A DNA stretch of 64,000 bases. Origin: Chloroflexota bacterium (GTDB lineage Bacteria > Chloroflexota > UBA11872). A program made the translations under genes and the position numbers. Where the stretch lies: assembly GCA_026708035.1 (NCBI GenBank), contig JAPOVQ010000025.1, forward strand, positions 62,001-126,000. The letters run 5' to 3'. Below the pieces are notes generated by a model that saw nothing but the letters and a program-made list of their open reading frames with translations, did no database searches and had not been told where the DNA came from. This document shows, one piece after another, positions 35,036-47,337 of the stretch. Position 1 is the stretch's first letter, and every line of letters begins with the position of its first letter.

Positions 35036-38000
35036 ATGGCGTCCCCGGCGGCAATGATCACCGAGCTGCGGCGCCAGCCGCGATGGCTGCGGGTGGCCAG
35101 TGCCGTGCTGACGGTGCTGTTCCTGCTGACCTTTGCCGTCACGAGCTATGGACCACTGGTGATGGCGCAGGAGGGCGGCGAAGAGGCGGGAGTCCGGCCT
35201 CGCGACGATGCGCCGTCCGGGTGTTACCGGGAGCCGGACGCGGGAAACATCATCGTCTGTCCGTCGGTGGACATCAGAGTCTCAGATTCCGCGATCGACA
35301 TTGGCGGCTCCACCACCCTCAGCTGGAGCAGCACCTGGACGACCAGACGCTCCATCAACCAGGGAATCGGGAGCGTTGATCCCAACGACAGCCGCACCAT
35401 CCGCCCCACCAGCAATACGCAATACACGATCACGGCCTATAGCCCGGCCGGTTCGCACACGGACAGCGTCTCGGTCACGGTCCGACAGCTTCCACCGGCC
35501 CCATCGGGATTCAGCGCGGAGGCGATCAGCGATAGCCAAATCAAGCTGACATGGAGCGACGTGCGCAGCGTTGAGGTCTACCACGTGAAGGGCCGAAGCA
35601 GCAGCATCACCAGCACTGAGCTAACGGTGGGAGGGCTTGCATGCAACACCAAGTACGACTTCAAAGTGCGGGCGCACGGGGACGGGTCGACCTGGGCGAA
35701 TAAGTGGGGCCCATATGCCGAAACATCGGGGACGACCGCGGCCTGCCCTACCCCGACCCCAACGCCAGCGCCGACCGCAACGCCAACCGCAACGCCAACA
35801 GAACCGCCAACCGGAGGCCCGACTCTCGACAAGCCGCCCGCACCGTCCGGATTCAGCGCAAGCGCCGGAGGCAGGACCAGCATCAATCTGAATTGGAGCT
35901 CTCGGAGCGGCATCAGTAGATATGAGGTAGAGCACCGCAAGAGCGACATCTCGGGTTCAAGCACCAGCTATAGGGTGTCGGGCCTGACATGCAACACGTC
36001 GTACAGCTTCAAGCTGCGGGCGCGCGGCGACGGATCGACGTACGCGCCTAGTTGGAGCGCGTGGGCCTCCGCCTCGGCGACCACCAACGCGTGCGACTCG
36101 CAGTTGGCGGGGAGCATCGCGATTACCTCCGGTAAGCCAACGCACCTGACGCCCCCAAATCCGGACTGCACCAACATTACCTGGACCACTACCGATGCCG
36201 AGTCAGCAAGCGTTGATTCCAAGATCAAGACAACGTCGAGTGCGGTTACAAGCACCAATATCAGCACGAGTCTCAATGGGACTGACGAAGAAGTCTGTCC
36301 TGAGCGAACCACCACGTACACGCTCACCGCATCCAAGGGGAGTCAAACAATCACTGCCCAAGTGGATGTAACTGTATCTAATGGACATGTCGAGGTGAAC
36401 CCATCGGAGATCTATGTTGGTAACCGTGCGATCGTAAGCTGGTGGACCAGTGCCCTCAACAACCCGTCCATTGGCCTCGATACAGGAGACCCTAACATCG
36501 GCGCTATCGAGGTTGTCGGGAGCCGGCGAGTCTGTCCCACCGCCACAACCAAGTACACCCTCACGGGTAGCAGCCAAGTCGCTGCTAGTAGCAGCCAGGC
36601 TGGCGGTAGCAGCCAGGCTCGATCGACAGCTGCGGGCAACGCGGCAGCTGCTTCGACGACCAGCGTTTCAAAGAGTGCCACGCTGACGGTTCATGCATCG
36701 TGTTCAGACAAGCCAGGCGACCTGTGCGAGGTTCAAGCACTAACGGTCTCGCTCGGCAACGGCGATCCTGGATCGGCCGATGGTCCGGATACGTTGGTGG
36801 CAAAATGGACTGGGCCCGCATTGCCGCTCGGAGGCGGAAAAGGATACTTTGTTCAGTACAAACGCAAAGGCCAAACGTTCCAATCAAGTGGCCATCCGTC
36901 CGGTTCCGGCACCTTATCTTGGCCAATCGCTACCACCAGTACAGCACAGCAAGCGCCGCTGAGGGAATTCAGAATTCCTGAGTCGCAGCTAACCGGCGGA
37001 ACTGAATATCTCATTCGAGTCGCGACTTGCCAAACTCACGCGAATCCACTCAATTGTGGCCCGTGGCGGACGACTAGCACCATAATAGCTGCCGAGTGCG
37101 ATACGCATAATTTTGTAGTTGACAAAGATCGTCTAAAGCCAGACGGTGCCACCGTGATTGAAGACGAGCTTTGGAGTAAAATCGAAGAATATTTGTCATT
37201 GCTTGGCATTCTCGACGACGTATTTGGACGCACGGCTGGGCCACCGGACCCTTGGCATGTAACATCCATCACTCATTTCTGTTTCAATGGCACAAATATA
37301 GTCGGCGACGTGGCATTCGAGATTCCGGCTGATTCTGGAGGCCACAGGATACTCAAAGGTAAAAGCGGGTCGTGGACAGACTACATCTATAAGATCGGCT
37401 CGCGTGAAATTGTCTCGTCAATCGCGTCTGAAAACCCGAAACTGCACAAAGATAGTCTTACGTTCCACTATAGATTTGCGACTTCTGCATTTTCGATTTC
37501 TTGTGCTGAAGGCCCTGGGAATTTCACGGAAGATTTTGAATTTGGTGGTACTCCCGAGGGATGCAACTGGTCGTTAGTAAATACCGATGACAGTAATCGT
37601 GTGGGGGTGATCGAAAAATATCAACAAGGGTCCGGGAAAAAGTGTGGGCGCGTGTCCATGCTACCTCCTCACTTTGTGGTAGGTGCGGATGAATCTACAT
37701 GGTATTGCGATCGCAGCAATTCGGAATCTGCTAGTGCGACGGCGGATGCATCGCAAAACAGCCGGGTGCCAATCGATCACGTGGATGAATCTGAGTCGCG
37801 AAATCCCAGGGCGGCTCGGTCCGCCCAGGGCGTTGTCGCTCAACGGGCGGAGGAACAGAGGGTGAGAGAGCGGCTCAAATCCTTGGGCGAAGAGCTCAAT
37901 CTGGGTGCGCGGCAGAGGCTGACATGGGTATCGTCTGGCGGAGGCTTTGATATCTATCGAAGTGGCCGTGATTGGTCATTTGTGAAAATTGGAGACTGCC

Positions 38001-41000
38001 TACAACAGGACAGGGTGAATCCATTCTTTGTCCAGGTGACACCTAGCGACGTCAGCGATCTTCCGGCAGGTCGGCGGTCGATAGGATACGAAGTGACTGA
38101 ATTCACGTTGAATCAACGTGGTGCCGTCGATAATGATACGTGTTATACGATGGTTAGGGTCCCGGAATATGATATTGGCAAAATATCTATAGGCCAATTT
38201 GGGGCGGGTAGCCGTGCGAAAACATGGGAAGTCGGCTATGTATCTGGCAATGCAATTCCGGAATTTTCTGAAGATGTGTATACATTCGAGGTTATCGCGA
38301 TCGCCGCCGCTGGTACCGTAGTTGGGGCATTGGAGGCGTCTGACGTGGACGGCGATTCGGTGAGCTATGCAATCACCCATGGCAATGACGCCGGAAAACT
38401 CGCGATCAATGCAACCTCAGGCGCATTGTCGGTAGCCGGGTCGCTTGCAGGGGGCTCAGCGTCGGTCTACGAGTTGACGGTTGCAGCGAGCGATGCGTCC
38501 GGCGGCATGAGCTCAGTCGGTGTGACGGTGAAGCTGATTGGGCCAGACTGTGGCAATGGCACGGTGATACCGAATCCGGAGAGCAATCAGGCGTTGGTAG
38601 CGGACTGCCGCGTCCTGAGCGCGGCGAAAGCGCTTCTGGAAGGCGCGAGCGGTGACGCCCTCGACTGGAGCGCTGCGACTGCGATCACCCAGCGGGAGGG
38701 GGTCACAACCGGTGGCACGCCAAGTCGCGTGACGGGGCTCGACCTCTCGAGCAAGAAGCTTGCCGGGACCATCCCGGCCGCGCTTGGGACGCTGACCGCG
38801 CTGACGACGTTGGACCTGAGTTCCAACAAACTCGCGGGGACGATTCCTGCCGAGCTAGGAAGTCTCGCTCGTCTGAGCACTCTGGGTCTCAGCGGAAATC
38901 AGTTCAGCGGATGCGTCCCGACCGCCTTGCGCAGCCTGGGGACGGCGATTGACGGTCGCAGCGGATCGCAGGATCTCGCCCAACTATCGTTGCCCTACTG
39001 CGACGCGACCGCACCGGCGCCAACAAGCCTGAGCGCCTCGTCTCCAACCGAGACTGGTGTCACCTTGACGTGGGTGGGTGCCGCAAATGATGTGACCCCG
39101 ACCTATCGCGTCGACTACCGCGTCTCCGGTTCGAATGCGGAGTGGCTGATCGACGCCTTCGACCTCAGCGCCGTGACCCATGAGGTTGACGGCTTGGTCT
39201 GTGGAACCTCGTATGAGTTTCGGGTGAGCGCCTTCGGCGATGGGACGTCGACCGTGCTTGCGTGGGGCGAGCCGTCGACATCCTTGACCACGGACACGAG
39301 CGCTTGCACGCCGCCCACGTTCGGGGCCGAGAGCTACACCTTCACGGTGAGGGAGCGCGCGGCGATAGGCGCCGTGGTGGGCACGGTCTCGGCGACGGAC
39401 GCCGATCCGGTGACCTATGCAATCACTGCCGGGAATGAGGCGGGAACATTCGCGATCAACGAGACCAGCGGGTCTATCACGCTCGCGGCGGCGTTGGACT
39501 ACGACACGACCTCTCGCTATGCCCTGACGGTTTCGGCGACCGATGCGGCCGGCGGCGCCGCGGCGGTGCCGGTGACGATTACGGTGACCGAATTCGACGG
39601 CGAGTACGACGCAGACGACGACGGGCTGATAGAGGTGAGGAGTCTGGCGCAGCTTCACGCCATCCGCTGGGATCTGGATGGTGACGGGACCTCCACCCAC
39701 CCGAGGTTCGCGCTGGCCTTCAACGACGCCCTGACCGGGATGGGCTGTCCCACCACCGGCTGCGTCGGCTATGAGTTGATCGCGGACCTGGACTTCGACA
39801 CGAACGGCAATGGCGCGGTGGATGTGGCCGACGCCTACTGGAACGACGGGGCGGGGTGGGTGCCCATTGGCACCGGCCACCCGGGATTCACGGCGACGTT
39901 CGAGGGGAACGGGCACACGATCGCCAACCTGCGGATTGCGCGGGCGTCCACGAACGACGTGGGGCTGTTTGGCCGCATCGGCACGGGGAGCGTGATCCGC
40001 AATGTCGGGCTGCGGGCGGTGGACGTTGCGGGGCGGGAAGACACCGGGAGCCTGGTGGGCGAGAACTACCGGGGAAGGATCCAGGCCAGCTATGCGACCG
40101 GCGCGGTGGCGGCTCGCGGCAGCAACAGCGGGGGGCTGGTGGGGCGGAACAGCGGCACGATCGAGACGAGCTATGCCCGGGTCGCCGTGGCGGGTGTGAG
40201 ATTCACGGGCGGCTTGGTGGGCGAGAACGCGGGCACGATCCAAGCGAGCTATGCAACGGGCGCGGTCAGGGGCACGGACGACGTTGGAGGCCTGGCGGGG
40301 CGGATTGGGGGATCGGTCACCGCGAGCTATTCGACCGGCACGGTGACCGGCAACAGCCGCGTCGGCGGCCTGGTTGGTGATCGCACGAGCAGAGTGACGG
40401 CGGGCTACTGGGACACGGCGACGAGCGGGCAGAGCCGGAGCGGCGGGGGCGTGGCCAAGACCACGAGCGAGCTGCAGACGCCCACCGCTTACGCCGGCAT
40501 CTACGCGGACTGGAACCTGGACCTGGACGGGGAGACGGGCGGGGAGAACCCGTGGCACTTCGGGACAACGAGCCAGTACCCCGCGCTGCAGGTGGACTTC
40601 GACGGTGACGGCACGGCGAGTTGGGCCGAGTTTGGCGAGCAGCGCCCGGCGCCCGACGCGTCGCGGGTGGACTACGACGCGGATGACGACGGGTTGATCG
40701 AGGTGGCGAACCTGGCGCAGCTCAACGCGATCCGTTGGGACCCGGACGGCAATGGGTTCGCCACCGATCCCGGCTACGCGGCGGCGTTCCCGCGCGCGCC
40801 GCCGGGCATGGGCTGCGCGACCAATTGCACGGGCTATGAGCTGACGGCGGACCTGGACTTCGACACCAACGGCAACGGCCTGGTCGACCTCAATGAAGCC
40901 TACTGGAACGACGGGGCGGGTTGGGAGCCAATCGGCGCCTCCCGCCCGAGATTCGCCGCGACATTCGAAGGCAACGGGCACGTGATCGCCAACTTGCGGA

Positions 41001-43393
41001 TCGCGCGGGCGTCGACCAACGACGTGGGGCTGTTCGGCTTTGTTGACCGGATCGGCGTGGTGCGCAACGTCGGGCTCGTCGGGATCGACGTGCGCGGGAA
41101 CAGCGATGTCGGCGGATTGGTGGGGGAGAACGCCGGCACGATCCAAGCCAGCTACGCGACGGGCGCGGTGGTGGCGGGGGGCGCGAACAGCGGCGGCCTC
41201 GCGGGGCGGAGCTACGGCACGATCCAGACCAGCTATGCCCGGGTCGCGGTGACGGGCACGGACGACGTTGGCGGCTTGGTGGGCGAGAACGCGGGCGCGA
41301 TCCAAGCGAGCTACGCGACGGGCGCGGTCGGGGGCACCCGTAACGTTGGCGGCCTGGTGGGAGAAAAGACGGGCAGCGGAACGATCAGCGCCAGCTACGC
41401 GACGGGGGCGGTGACGGGCGACCACGGGACTGGGGGACTGATCGGGACGAACACGAGCGCGATCACGGCGAGCTACTGGGACACGGCGACGAGCGGGCAG
41501 AGCCGGATCGGTGGGGGCGAAGGAAAGACGACGAGCGAGCTGCAGACGCCGACGGGGTACAGCGGCATCTACGCGGCCTGGAACGTGGACCTGGACGGGG
41601 AGACGGGCGGAGAGGACCCGTGGCAGTTCGGGACGACGAGCCAGTATCCCGCGCTGCAGGTGGACTTCAACGGCGACGGGACGGTGAGTTGGACGGAGTT
41701 TGGGGACCAGCGCCCGGCGCCGAATACCGCCCAAGTCGACTACGACGCGGACGACGACGGCTTGATCGAGGTGGGGAACCTGGCGCAGCTGCATGCGATC
41801 CGGTGGGACCTGGACGGCAATGGATTCGCGACGGAGGCGGGCTATGCCGCGGCGTTCCCGCGGGCGCCGCCGGGGATGGGCTGCGCCACCGGCTGCACGG
41901 GGTATGAGTTGATCGCGGACCTGGACTTCGACACGAACGGCAACGGCGTGGTGGATGTTGCCGACGCCTACTGGAACGACGGCGCGGGGTGGGTGCCCAT
42001 TGGCACCGGCCCCCCGGGATTCACGGCGACGTTCGAGGGCAACGGGCACACGATCGCCAAACTGCGGATCGTGCGGGCGTCCACGGACGAGGTAGGGCTG
42101 TTCGGGCGCATTGGCAGGGAGAGCGTGATTCGTCGCGTGGGGCTGCGGGCGGTCGACGTCACGGGGCGGGATGAGACCGGGGCCCTGGTGGGCGAGAACG
42201 ACCGAGGGACGATCCAAGCGAGCTACGTGACGGGGCGCGTGGCGGGGCGGACGCGGGTCGGCGGGATGGTGGGGAAGATCCACCAGGGCGCGATAAGCGC
42301 CAGCTACGCGGCGAGCGCGGTGACGGGCAGCGACTGGGACATCGGCGGGCTGGTGGGGCGCAATGACCGGGGCACGATCAGCGCCAGCTACGCGACGGGG
42401 GCGGTGACGAACCAGCATCGGGTGGCGGGGCTGGTGGGCATGAACAGCGGCGGGACGATCACGGCGAGCTACGCGACGGGGGTGGTCCGCGGCGAGCGCA
42501 ACCTGGGCGGCCTGGTGGGCGAAAGCAGCGGGACGATCACGGCGAGCTACTGGGACACGGCGACGAGCGGGCAAAGCCGGAGCCGTGGGGGTGTGGGCCA
42601 GACGACGAGCGCGTTGCAGACGCCGACGGGATACAGCGGCATCTACGCGGCCTGGAACGTGGATCTGGATGGGGAGACGGGCGGGGACGACCCGTGGCAG
42701 TTCGGGACGACGAGCCAGTATCCCGCGCTGCAGGTGGACTTCAACGGCGACGGGACGGTGAGTTGGACGGAGTTTGGGGACCAGCGCCCGGCGCCGAATA
42801 CCGCCCAAGTCGACTACGACGCGGACGACGACGGCTTGATCGAGGTGGGGAACCTGGCGCAGCTGCATGCGATCCGGTGGGACCTGGACGGCAATGGATT
42901 CGCGACGGAGGCGGGCTATGCCGCGGCGTTCCCGCGGGCGCCGCCGGGGATGGGCTGCGCCACCGGCTGCACGGGGTATGAGTTGATCGCGGACCTGGAC
43001 TTCGACACGAACGGCAACGGCGTGGTGGATGTTGCCGACGCCTACTGGAACGACGGCGCGGGGTGGGTGCCCATTGGCACCGGCCCCCCGGGATTCACGG
43101 CGACGTTCGAGGGCAACGGGCACACGATCGCCAAACTGCGGATCGTGCGGGCGTCCACGGACGAGGTAGGGCTGTTCGGGCGCATTGGCAGGGAGAGCGT
43201 GATTCGTCGCGTGGGGCTGCGGGCGGTCGACGTCACGGGGCGACCTATGTCGGGGGGCTGGTGGGGGAGAACCTGGGCACTATCCGGGCCAGCTACACGT
43301 CGGGCGCGGTGGCGGCGCGAGGGATCAACAGCGGCGGGCTGGTGGGGCGGAACACCGGCACGATCCAGACGAGCTATGCCCGGGTCGCCGTGA
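35036..43393 (+). CDS. Giant repeat protein, part 1 (signal peptide to fourth GLUG module)
   Basis: 2,785 codons; the last about 50 (from 43241) are out of frame. ATG 35036 starts a long signal peptide ('[16 protein letters not shown]', likely cut after 'PLVMA'). Then approximately: Ig-like 75-150; FnIII 152-235; Thr/Pro linker; FnIII 263-352; Ig-like 357-555; FnIII-like 560-690; unknown 690-1080; cadherin 1084-1175; four short LRRs about 1210-1310 with terminal Cys cap; FnIII 1322-1420; cadherin 1425-1520; GLUG modules starting at about residues 1523, 1878, 2234 and 2592. GLUG repeats read G-G-L-V-G-x-N-x-G-T-I-x-A-S-Y-A-T-G-x-V. Calcium-binding-like loops recur in each module. Secreted; adhesion role inferred. 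Confidence 0.8.
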   Translation: MASPAAMITELRRQPRWLRVASAVLTVLFLLTFAVTSYGPLVMAQEGGEEAGVRPRDDAPSGCYREPDAGNIIVCPSVDIRVSDSAIDIGGSTTLSWSSTWTTRRSINQGIGSVDPNDSRTIRPTSNTQYTITAYSPAGSHTDSVSVTVRQLPPAPSGFSAEAISDSQIKLTWSDVRSVEVYHVKGRSSSITSTELTVGGLACNTKYDFKVRAHGDGSTWANKWGPYAETSGTTAACPTPTPTPAPTATPTATPTEPPTGGPTLDKPPAPSGFSASAGGRTSINLNWSSRSGISRYEVEHRKSDISGSSTSYRVSGLTCNTSYSFKLRARGDGSTYAPSWSAWASASATTNACDSQLAGSIAITSGKPTHLTPPNPDCTNITWTTTDAESASVDSKIKTTSSAVTSTNISTSLNGTDEEVCPERTTTYTLTASKGSQTITAQVDVTVSNGHVEVNPSEIYVGNRAIVSWWTSALNNPSIGLDTGDPNIGAIEVVGSRRVCPTATTKYTLTGSSQVAASSSQAGGSSQARSTAAGNAAAASTTSVSKSATLTVHASCSDKPGDLCEVQALTVSLGNGDPGSADGPDTLVAKWTGPALPLGGGKGYFVQYKRKGQTFQSSGHPSGSGTLSWPIATTSTAQQAPLREFRIPESQLTGGTEYLIRVATCQTHANPLNCGPWRTTSTIIAAECDTHNFVVDKDRLKPDGATVIEDELWSKIEEYLSLLGILDDVFGRTAGPPDPWHVTSITHFCFNGTNIVGDVAFEIPADSGGHRILKGKSGSWTDYIYKIGSREIVSSIASENPKLHKDSLTFHYRFATSAFSISCAEGPGNFTEDFEFGGTPEGCNWSLVNTDDSNRVGVIEKYQQGSGKKCGRVSMLPPHFVVGADESTWYCDRSNSESASATADASQNSRVPIDHVDESESRNPRAARSAQGVVAQRAEEQRVRERLKSLGEELNLGARQRLTWVSSGGGFDIYRSGRDWSFVKIGDCLQQDRVNPFFVQVTPSDVSDLPAGRRSIGYEVTEFTLNQRGAVDNDTCYTMVRVPEYDIGKISIGQFGAGSRAKTWEVGYVSGNAIPEFSEDVYTFEVIAIAAAGTVVGALEASDVDGDSVSYAITHGNDAGKLAINATSGALSVAGSLAGGSASVYELTVAASDASGGMSSVGVTVKLIGPDCGNGTVIPNPESNQALVADCRVLSAAKALLEGASGDALDWSAATAITQREGVTTGGTPSRVTGLDLSSKKLAGTIPAALGTLTALTTLDLSSNKLAGTIPAELGSLARLSTLGLSGNQFSGCVPTALRSLGTAIDGRSGSQDLAQLSLPYCDATAPAPTSLSASSPTETGVTLTWVGAANDVTPTYRVDYRVSGSNAEWLIDAFDLSAVTHEVDGLVCGTSYEFRVSAFGDGTSTVLAWGEPSTSLTTDTSACTPPTFGAESYTFTVRERAAIGAVVGTVSATDADPVTYAITAGNEAGTFAINETSGSITLAAALDYDTTSRYALTVSATDAAGGAAAVPVTITVTEFDGEYDADDDGLIEVRSLAQLHAIRWDLDGDGTSTHPRFALAFNDALTGMGCPTTGCVGYELIADLDFDTNGNGAVDVADAYWNDGAGWVPIGTGHPGFTATFEGNGHTIANLRIARASTNDVGLFGRIGTGSVIRNVGLRAVDVAGREDTGSLVGENYRGRIQASYATGAVAARGSNSGGLVGRNSGTIETSYARVAVAGVRFTGGLVGENAGTIQASYATGAVRGTDDVGGLAGRIGGSVTASYSTGTVTGNSRVGGLVGDRTSRVTAGYWDTATSGQSRSGGGVAKTTSELQTPTAYAGIYADWNLDLDGETGGENPWHFGTTSQYPALQVDFDGDGTASWAEFGEQRPAPDASRVDYDADDDGLIEVANLAQLNAIRWDPDGNGFATDPGYAAAFPRAPPGMGCATNCTGYELTADLDFDTNGNGLVDLNEAYWNDGAGWEPIGASRPRFAATFEGNGHVIANLRIARASTNDVGLFGFVDRIGVVRNVGLVGIDVRGNSDVGGLVGENAGTIQASYATGAVVAGGANSGGLAGRSYGTIQTSYARVAVTGTDDVGGLVGENAGAIQASYATGAVGGTRNVGGLVGEKTGSGTISASYATGAVTGDHGTGGLIGTNTSAITASYWDTATSGQSRIGGGEGKTTSELQTPTGYSGIYAAWNVDLDGETGGEDPWQFGTTSQYPALQVDFNGDGTVSWTEFGDQRPAPNTAQVDYDADDDGLIEVGNLAQLHAIRWDLDGNGFATEAGYAAAFPRAPPGMGCATGCTGYELIADLDFDTNGNGVVDVADAYWNDGAGWVPIGTGPPGFTATFEGNGHTIAKLRIVRASTDEVGLFGRIGRESVIRRVGLRAVDVTGRDETGALVGENDRGTIQASYVTGRVAGRTRVGGMVGKIHQGAISASYAASAVTGSDWDIGGLVGRNDRGTISASYATGAVTNQHRVAGLVGMNSGGTITASYATGVVRGERNLGGLVGESSGTITASYWDTATSGQSRSRGGVGQTTSALQTPTGYSGIYAAWNVDLDGETGGDDPWQFGTTSQYPALQVDFNGDGTVSWTEFGDQRPAPNTAQVDYDADDDGLIEVGNLAQLHAIRWDLDGNGFATEAGYAAAFPRAPPGMGCATGCTGYELIADLDFDTNGNGVVDVADAYWNDGAGWVPIGTGPPGFTATFEGNGHTIAKLRIVRASTDEVGLFGRIGRESVIRRVGLRAVDVTGRPMSGGWWGRTWALSGPATRRARWRREGSTAAGWWGGTPARSRRAMPGSP
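37080..38330 (+). other. AT-richer segment of unknown function inside the giant gene
   Basis: Codons 682-1098. The DNA is visibly richer in A and T, with third-position A/T unlike the flanking modules. The protein shows no repeat I recognise; it contains a helical, charged stretch ('[20 protein letters not shown]') and several Cys. It may be an acquired domain or the functional head of the protein. Confidence 0.55.
41617..42168 (+). repeat. 552-bp exact repeat, copy 1 (GLUG module 3 start)
   Basis: Identical to 42691-43242 (offset 1,074 bp, in frame) as far as I can compare by eye. It covers the end of module 2, the EF-hand-like loops, and the opening of module 3. Confidence 0.88.
42691..43242 (+). 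repeat. 552-bp exact repeat, copy 2, ending at the frameshift
   Basis: Identical to 41617-42168. The match stops at base 43242, and the reading frame breaks at exactly that point. This suggests either a recombination junction or a misassembled repeat. Confidence 0.88.
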
Positions 43394-46300
43394 CGGGCGC
43401 CCACTTCACGGGCGGATTGGTGGGCGAGCACTTCCGGGGCGCGATCCAAGCCAGCTATGCGACGGGCACGGTTACGGGCACAAACAACGTTGGGGGCCTG
43501 GTGGGTCGGATCGCGCGAACGGTCGACACCAGCTACGCGACGGGGGCGGTGACGGGCGACAGTACCTATGGAGGGCTGACCGGGGCGCACACGAGCGCGG
43601 TGACGGCGAGCTACTGGGACACGGCGACGAGCGGCCAGAGCCGGAGCGGCGGGGGCGTGGGTAAGACGACGAGCGAGTTGCAGACGCCCACGGGGTACAC
43701 GGGCATCTACGCGGACTGGAACGTGGACCTCGACGGGGTGACGGGCGGCGAGGACCCGTGGCAGTTCGGCAGCAGCAGCCAGTACCCGGTGCTGCAAGTC
43801 GACTTCGACGGCGACGGGACGGCCACCTGGACCGAGTTTGGCGATCAGCGGCCCTTGCCAGGCGCACCGGTGAGTTTCAGCGGCACCGCTGGAAACACAC
43901 GGGCAGTGCTCGCTTGGATGCCACCACCCGCGTACACGATCGATCAGTACCCGATCAGCAAATACCAATATCGGCAGAACGGTGGGACGTGGACGGACAT
44001 TCCAAATAGCGCGGCGGGTGGGGCCAATTCCACGTCATTCGCCGTCACCGGCCTGGCCAACGGCACGTCGTATAGCTTTGCCATCCGCGCGATCAACGCA
44101 AATGGAACCGGCGCCGCGTCGGCGACCGTTTCGGTGACTCCCGCGACGGGGGACTACGACGCCGACAACGACGGGTTGATCGAGGTGAGAAGCCTGGCCC
44201 AGCTACATGCGATTCGCTGGGACCTTGACGGAGACGGCACATCCACTGATTCCGGCTACGCCGCGGCGTTCCTCGACGCCTCGACCGGAATGGGCTGTCC
44301 CACCACCGGCTGCACGGGGTATGAGTTGACGGCGGACCTGGACTTCGACACCAACGGCAATGGTGTGGCGGACGCGGGGGACGCGTACTGGAACGGCGGC
44401 GCGGGGTGGGAGCCCATCGGCACGCACGCCCGAAAGTTCACCGCGACCTTCGAGGGCAACGGGCACGAAATCGCCAACCTCTTCATCGATCGGCCGACGA
44501 CCGACGATATTGGCCTGTTTGGAGTCACCAGCGCGTCTGGCGTCGTCCGACACGTGGGACTGCGCGGCGTGGACGTGCGCGGCCGCTACGACGTCGGCGG
44601 GCTGGTCGGCGACAACGATGGGACCATCGCCGCCAGCTATGCCGGCGGCACGGTGCGCGGCAGCCTTGACGCCATCGGCGGGCTGGTGGGGCGCAACGAC
44701 GGCACCGTGACTACCAGCTACGCCAGTGGCGCGGTGACGGGCCGCTACTCGGTCGGCGGGCTGGCGGGGGGCAACTACCGCCAAATCACGGCGAGCTATG
44801 CCACCGGCGCGGTGTCGTCGCACCTGGCCGCCGGCGAGCGCCTGGGAAGCCTGGTGGGCCACAACTACGCCAATGGCCGCATCACCGCCAGCTACGGGCG
44901 GGGCCCCGTGACGGGGTCCCGCGACAGCATTGGTGGACTGGTCGGCAAGCATGACAGCGGCGCCCGCGTGACGGCGAGCTACTGGGACACGGCGACGAGC
45001 GGACAGAGCGCGAGCCGTGGCGGCACCGGCAAGACCACCGCCGAGTTGCAGACGCCGACGGGCTACACCGACATCTACGCCGATTGGAACGTGGACGTGG
45101 ATGGGGAGACGGGTGGGGACGATCCCTGGCACTTCGGGACCGGCAGCCAATATCCGGTGCTCAAGGTCGATTTCAACGGCGATGGGACGGCCACGTGGGA
45201 AGAGTTTGGCGACCAGCGCCCGGCGCCGCCCGCGTCGCAGATGGACTACGACGCGGACAACGACGGATTGATCGAGGTGGCGAACCTGGCGCAGTTGCAC
45301 GCGATGCGGTGGGACCTGGACGGGAACGGGTTCGCGACGGAGGCGGGATATGCGGCGGCGTTCCCGAACGCGCCGTCGGGGATGGGGTGCCGGACGGGCT
45401 GCACGGGCTACGAGTTGATGGGGAACCTAGATTTTGACACCAACGGCAACGGCGTGGCGGACGCGGGGGACGCGTACTGGAACGGCGGCGCGGGCTGGGA
45501 ACCGATTGGCACACAGTCGCGGCCGTTCACCGCGACGTTCGAGGGCAACGGGCACACCCTGGCCAACCTGTTCATCGCACGTGGCGCTACGAACGATGTG
45601 GGGCTCTTCGGCCGCGTCGGCTCAGACGGCGTCGTCCGCAATGTCGGTCTGCACGGTGTGGAGGTGCGGGGACAGCACGAAGTCGGCGGGCTGGTGGGGG
45701 ACAACGACGGTGCGGTGACGGCGAGCTACGCGAGCGGGACGGTGCGGGGAACCGGCGACGCCATCGGCGGCTTGGTGGGGCGCAACAACGGCCACATCCG
45801 GGCGAGCTATGCGAGCGGCGCAGTGGCCGGCGACGACTTCATCGGCGGGCTGGTGGGGCGCAATCACCGCCAAATCACGGCGAGCTACGCGACCGGCGCG
45901 GTGACGGGAGGCGTGGACGGCACCAGTGCGGAGCACCTGGGGGGCCTCGTAGGCCGCAACTACTCGAGCGGCCGCATCAGCGCCAGCTACGCCCGGGGCC
46001 CGGTGGCCGAGACCCGCGGCAGCATCGGCGGACTGGTGGGGAGCCACGAGAGGGGCGCCCGCGAAACGGCCAGCTATTGGGACACGGCGACGAGCGGACA
46101 GACGCGGAGCGCCCAGGGCGTGGGCAAGACGACGGCCGAGTTGCAGACGCCGACGGGGTACGCCGACGTCTACGCGGACTGGAACGTGGACCTGGACGGC
46201 GAGACCGGCGGGGACGACCCCTGGCACTTCGGGACGAACGCCCAGTACCCGGTGCTGCGGGTGGACTTCAACGGCGACGGGACGGCGAGTTGGGAAGAGT

Positions 46301-47337
46301 TTGGGGACCAGCGCCCGGCGCCGCCCGCGTCGCAGGTGGACTACGACGTGGACAACGACGGGCTGATCGAAGTGGCGAACCTGGCGCAGTTGCACGCGAT
46401 CCGCTGGGACCTGGACGGGAACGGGTTCGCGCCGGAGGCGGGGTATGCGGCGGCGTTCCCGAATGCGCCGTCGGGGATGGGGTGCCGGACGGGCTGCACG
46501 GGGTACGAGTTGACGGGCGACCTGGACGTTGACACGAACGGGAACGGCGTGGCGGATGCGGGTGACGCGTACTGGAACAACGGCGCGGGGTGGGAGCCGA
46601 TCGGCGCGGGCTCCCGGCAATTCACCGCAATCTTCGAGGGCAACGGGCACGTGATCGCCAACCTGTTCATCGCGCGCGGCGAGACCGAGGACGTTGGGCT
46701 CTTTGGCCGCACCGGCACGGGCGGCGTGATTCGCAACGTCGGGCTGCGCGGCGCGAATGTCACCGGCTGGAACGACACCGGGGGGCTGGTCGGCGAAAAC
46801 AACTCGGGGACGATCCAGGCCAGTTACGTGAGCGGCACGGTGACGGGCAATGACTACATCGGCGGGCTGGTGGGGCGCAATCACGGCCAGATCCGGGCGA
46901 GCTATGCCAGCGGCGCGGTGGAAGGGGACGACCGTGTGGGTGGACTGGCGGGGTACAGCAGCGGGGCGAGCACGATTACGGCGAGCTATGCCAGCAGCAG
47001 CGTGACGGGGGTCAGGTCTGAAAGCTACGAAAGTCACGGTGGTCTGGTCGGCCGCAACGACGGGCGGATCACGGCCAGCTACGCGTGGGGCCGGGTGACG
47101 GAGATGCACGGCACGGCGGGCGGGCTGGTGGGGAGCAAGCACAGCAACGCCCGGGTGACGGCGAGCTACTGGGACACGGCGACGAGCGGGCAGACGCGGA
47201 GCAGCGGAGGTGTGGGCAAGACGACCGCCGAGCTCCAAACGCCGACGGGCTACACCGGCATCTACGCCGACTGGAACGTGGATATCGACGGCGCCACGGG
47301 CAACGACGATCCGTGGCACTTCGGCACCACCAGCTAA
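43240..47337 (+). CDS. Giant repeat protein, part 2 (rest of GLUG module 4 to module 7)
   Basis: Begins in frame as '[18 protein letters not shown]', the natural continuation of module 4. An FnIII domain (about 43870-44150, '[17 protein letters not shown]') lies between modules 4 and 5. Modules 5, 6 and 7 open at 44152, 45244 and 46339 with '[12 protein letters not shown]' or '[12 protein letters not shown]'. A start codon of its own is not convincing: any upstream ATG lies in the wrong-frame shadow of part 1. It ends at TAA 47335, in place of the Gln codon seen in sister modules. Unless restarted, this part is probably not translated alone. Confidence 0.7.
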   Translation, partial: ATYVGGLVGENLGTIRASYTSGAVAARGINSGGLVGRNTGTIQTSYARVAVTGAHFTGGLVGEHFRGAIQASYATGTVTGTNNVGGLVGRIARTVDTSYATGAVTGDSTYGGLTGAHTSAVTASYWDTATSGQSRSGGGVGKTTSELQTPTGYTGIYADWNVDLDGVTGGEDPWQFGSSSQYPVLQVDFDGDGTATWTEFGDQRPLPGAPVSFSGTAGNTRAVLAWMPPPAYTIDQYPISKYQYRQNGGTWTDIPNSAAGGANSTSFAVTGLANGTSYSFAIRAINANGTGAASATVSVTPATGDYDADNDGLIEVRSLAQLHAIRWDLDGDGTSTDSGYAAAFLDASTGMGCPTTGCTGYELTADLDFDTNGNGVADAGDAYWNGGAGWEPIGTHARKFTATFEGNGHEIANLFIDRPTTDDIGLFGVTSASGVVRHVGLRGVDVRGRYDVGGLVGDNDGTIAASYAGGTVRGSLDAIGGLVGRNDGTVTTSYASGAVTGRYSVGGLAGGNYRQITASYATGAVSSHLAAGERLGSLVGHNYANGRITASYGRGPVTGSRDSIGGLVGKHDSGARVTASYWDTATSGQSASRGGTGKTTAELQTPTGYTDIYADWNVDVDGETGGDDPWHFGTGSQYPVLKVDFNGDGTATWEEFGDQRPAPPASQMDYDADNDGLIEVANLAQLHAMRWDLDGNGFATEAGYAAAFPNAPSGMGCRTGCTGYELMGNLDFDTNGNGVADAGDAYWNGGAGWEPIGTQSRPFTATFEGNGHTLANLFIARGATNDVGLFGRVGSDGVVRNVGLHGVEVRGQHEVGGLVGDNDGAVTASYASGTVRGTGDAIGGLVGRNNGHIRASYASGAVAGDDFIGGLVGRNHRQITASYATGAVTGGVDGTSAEHLGGLVGRNYSSGRISASYARGPVAETRGSIGGLVGSHERGARETASYWDTATSGQTRSAQGVGKTTAELQTPTGYADVYADWNVDLDGETGGDDPWHFGTNAQYPVLRVDFNGDGTASWEEFGDQRPAPPASQVDYDVDNDGLIEVANLAQLHAIRWDLDGNGFAPEAGYAAAFPNAPSGMGCRTGCTGYELTGDLDVDTNGNGVADAGDAYWNNGAGWEPIGAGSRQFTAIFEGNGHVIANLFIARGETEDVGLFGRTGTGGVIRNVGLRGANVTGWNDTGGLVGENNSGTIQASYVSGTVTGNDYIGGLVGRNHGQIRASYASGAVEGDDRVGGLAGYSSGASTITASYASSSVTGVRSESYESHGGLVGRNDGRITASYAWGRVTEMHGTAGGLVGSKHSNARVTASYWDTATSGQTRSSGGVGKTTAELQTPTGYTGIYADWNVDIDGATGNDDPWHFGTTS

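Noticed and set aside
38984-43123. 4.1-kb minus-strand open frame (1,379 codons) opposite the GLUG modules
   Set aside because: It exists because the GC-rich, stop-poor repeat modules leave the reverse frame open. Its translation is Arg/His/Pro/Val-rich, repeats with the modules, and has no family resemblance or ribosome-binding site.
39602-47337. Regularly spaced repeats considered as a CRISPR-like or satellite array
   Set aside because: Repeats are long coding modules with protein-level conservation and no spacer structure.
47335-47337. TAA considered as a recoded sense codon
   Set aside because: TAA ends the SMP-30 gene at 24869 normally, so the code is not reassigned. Local readthrough remains possible but has no visible signal.
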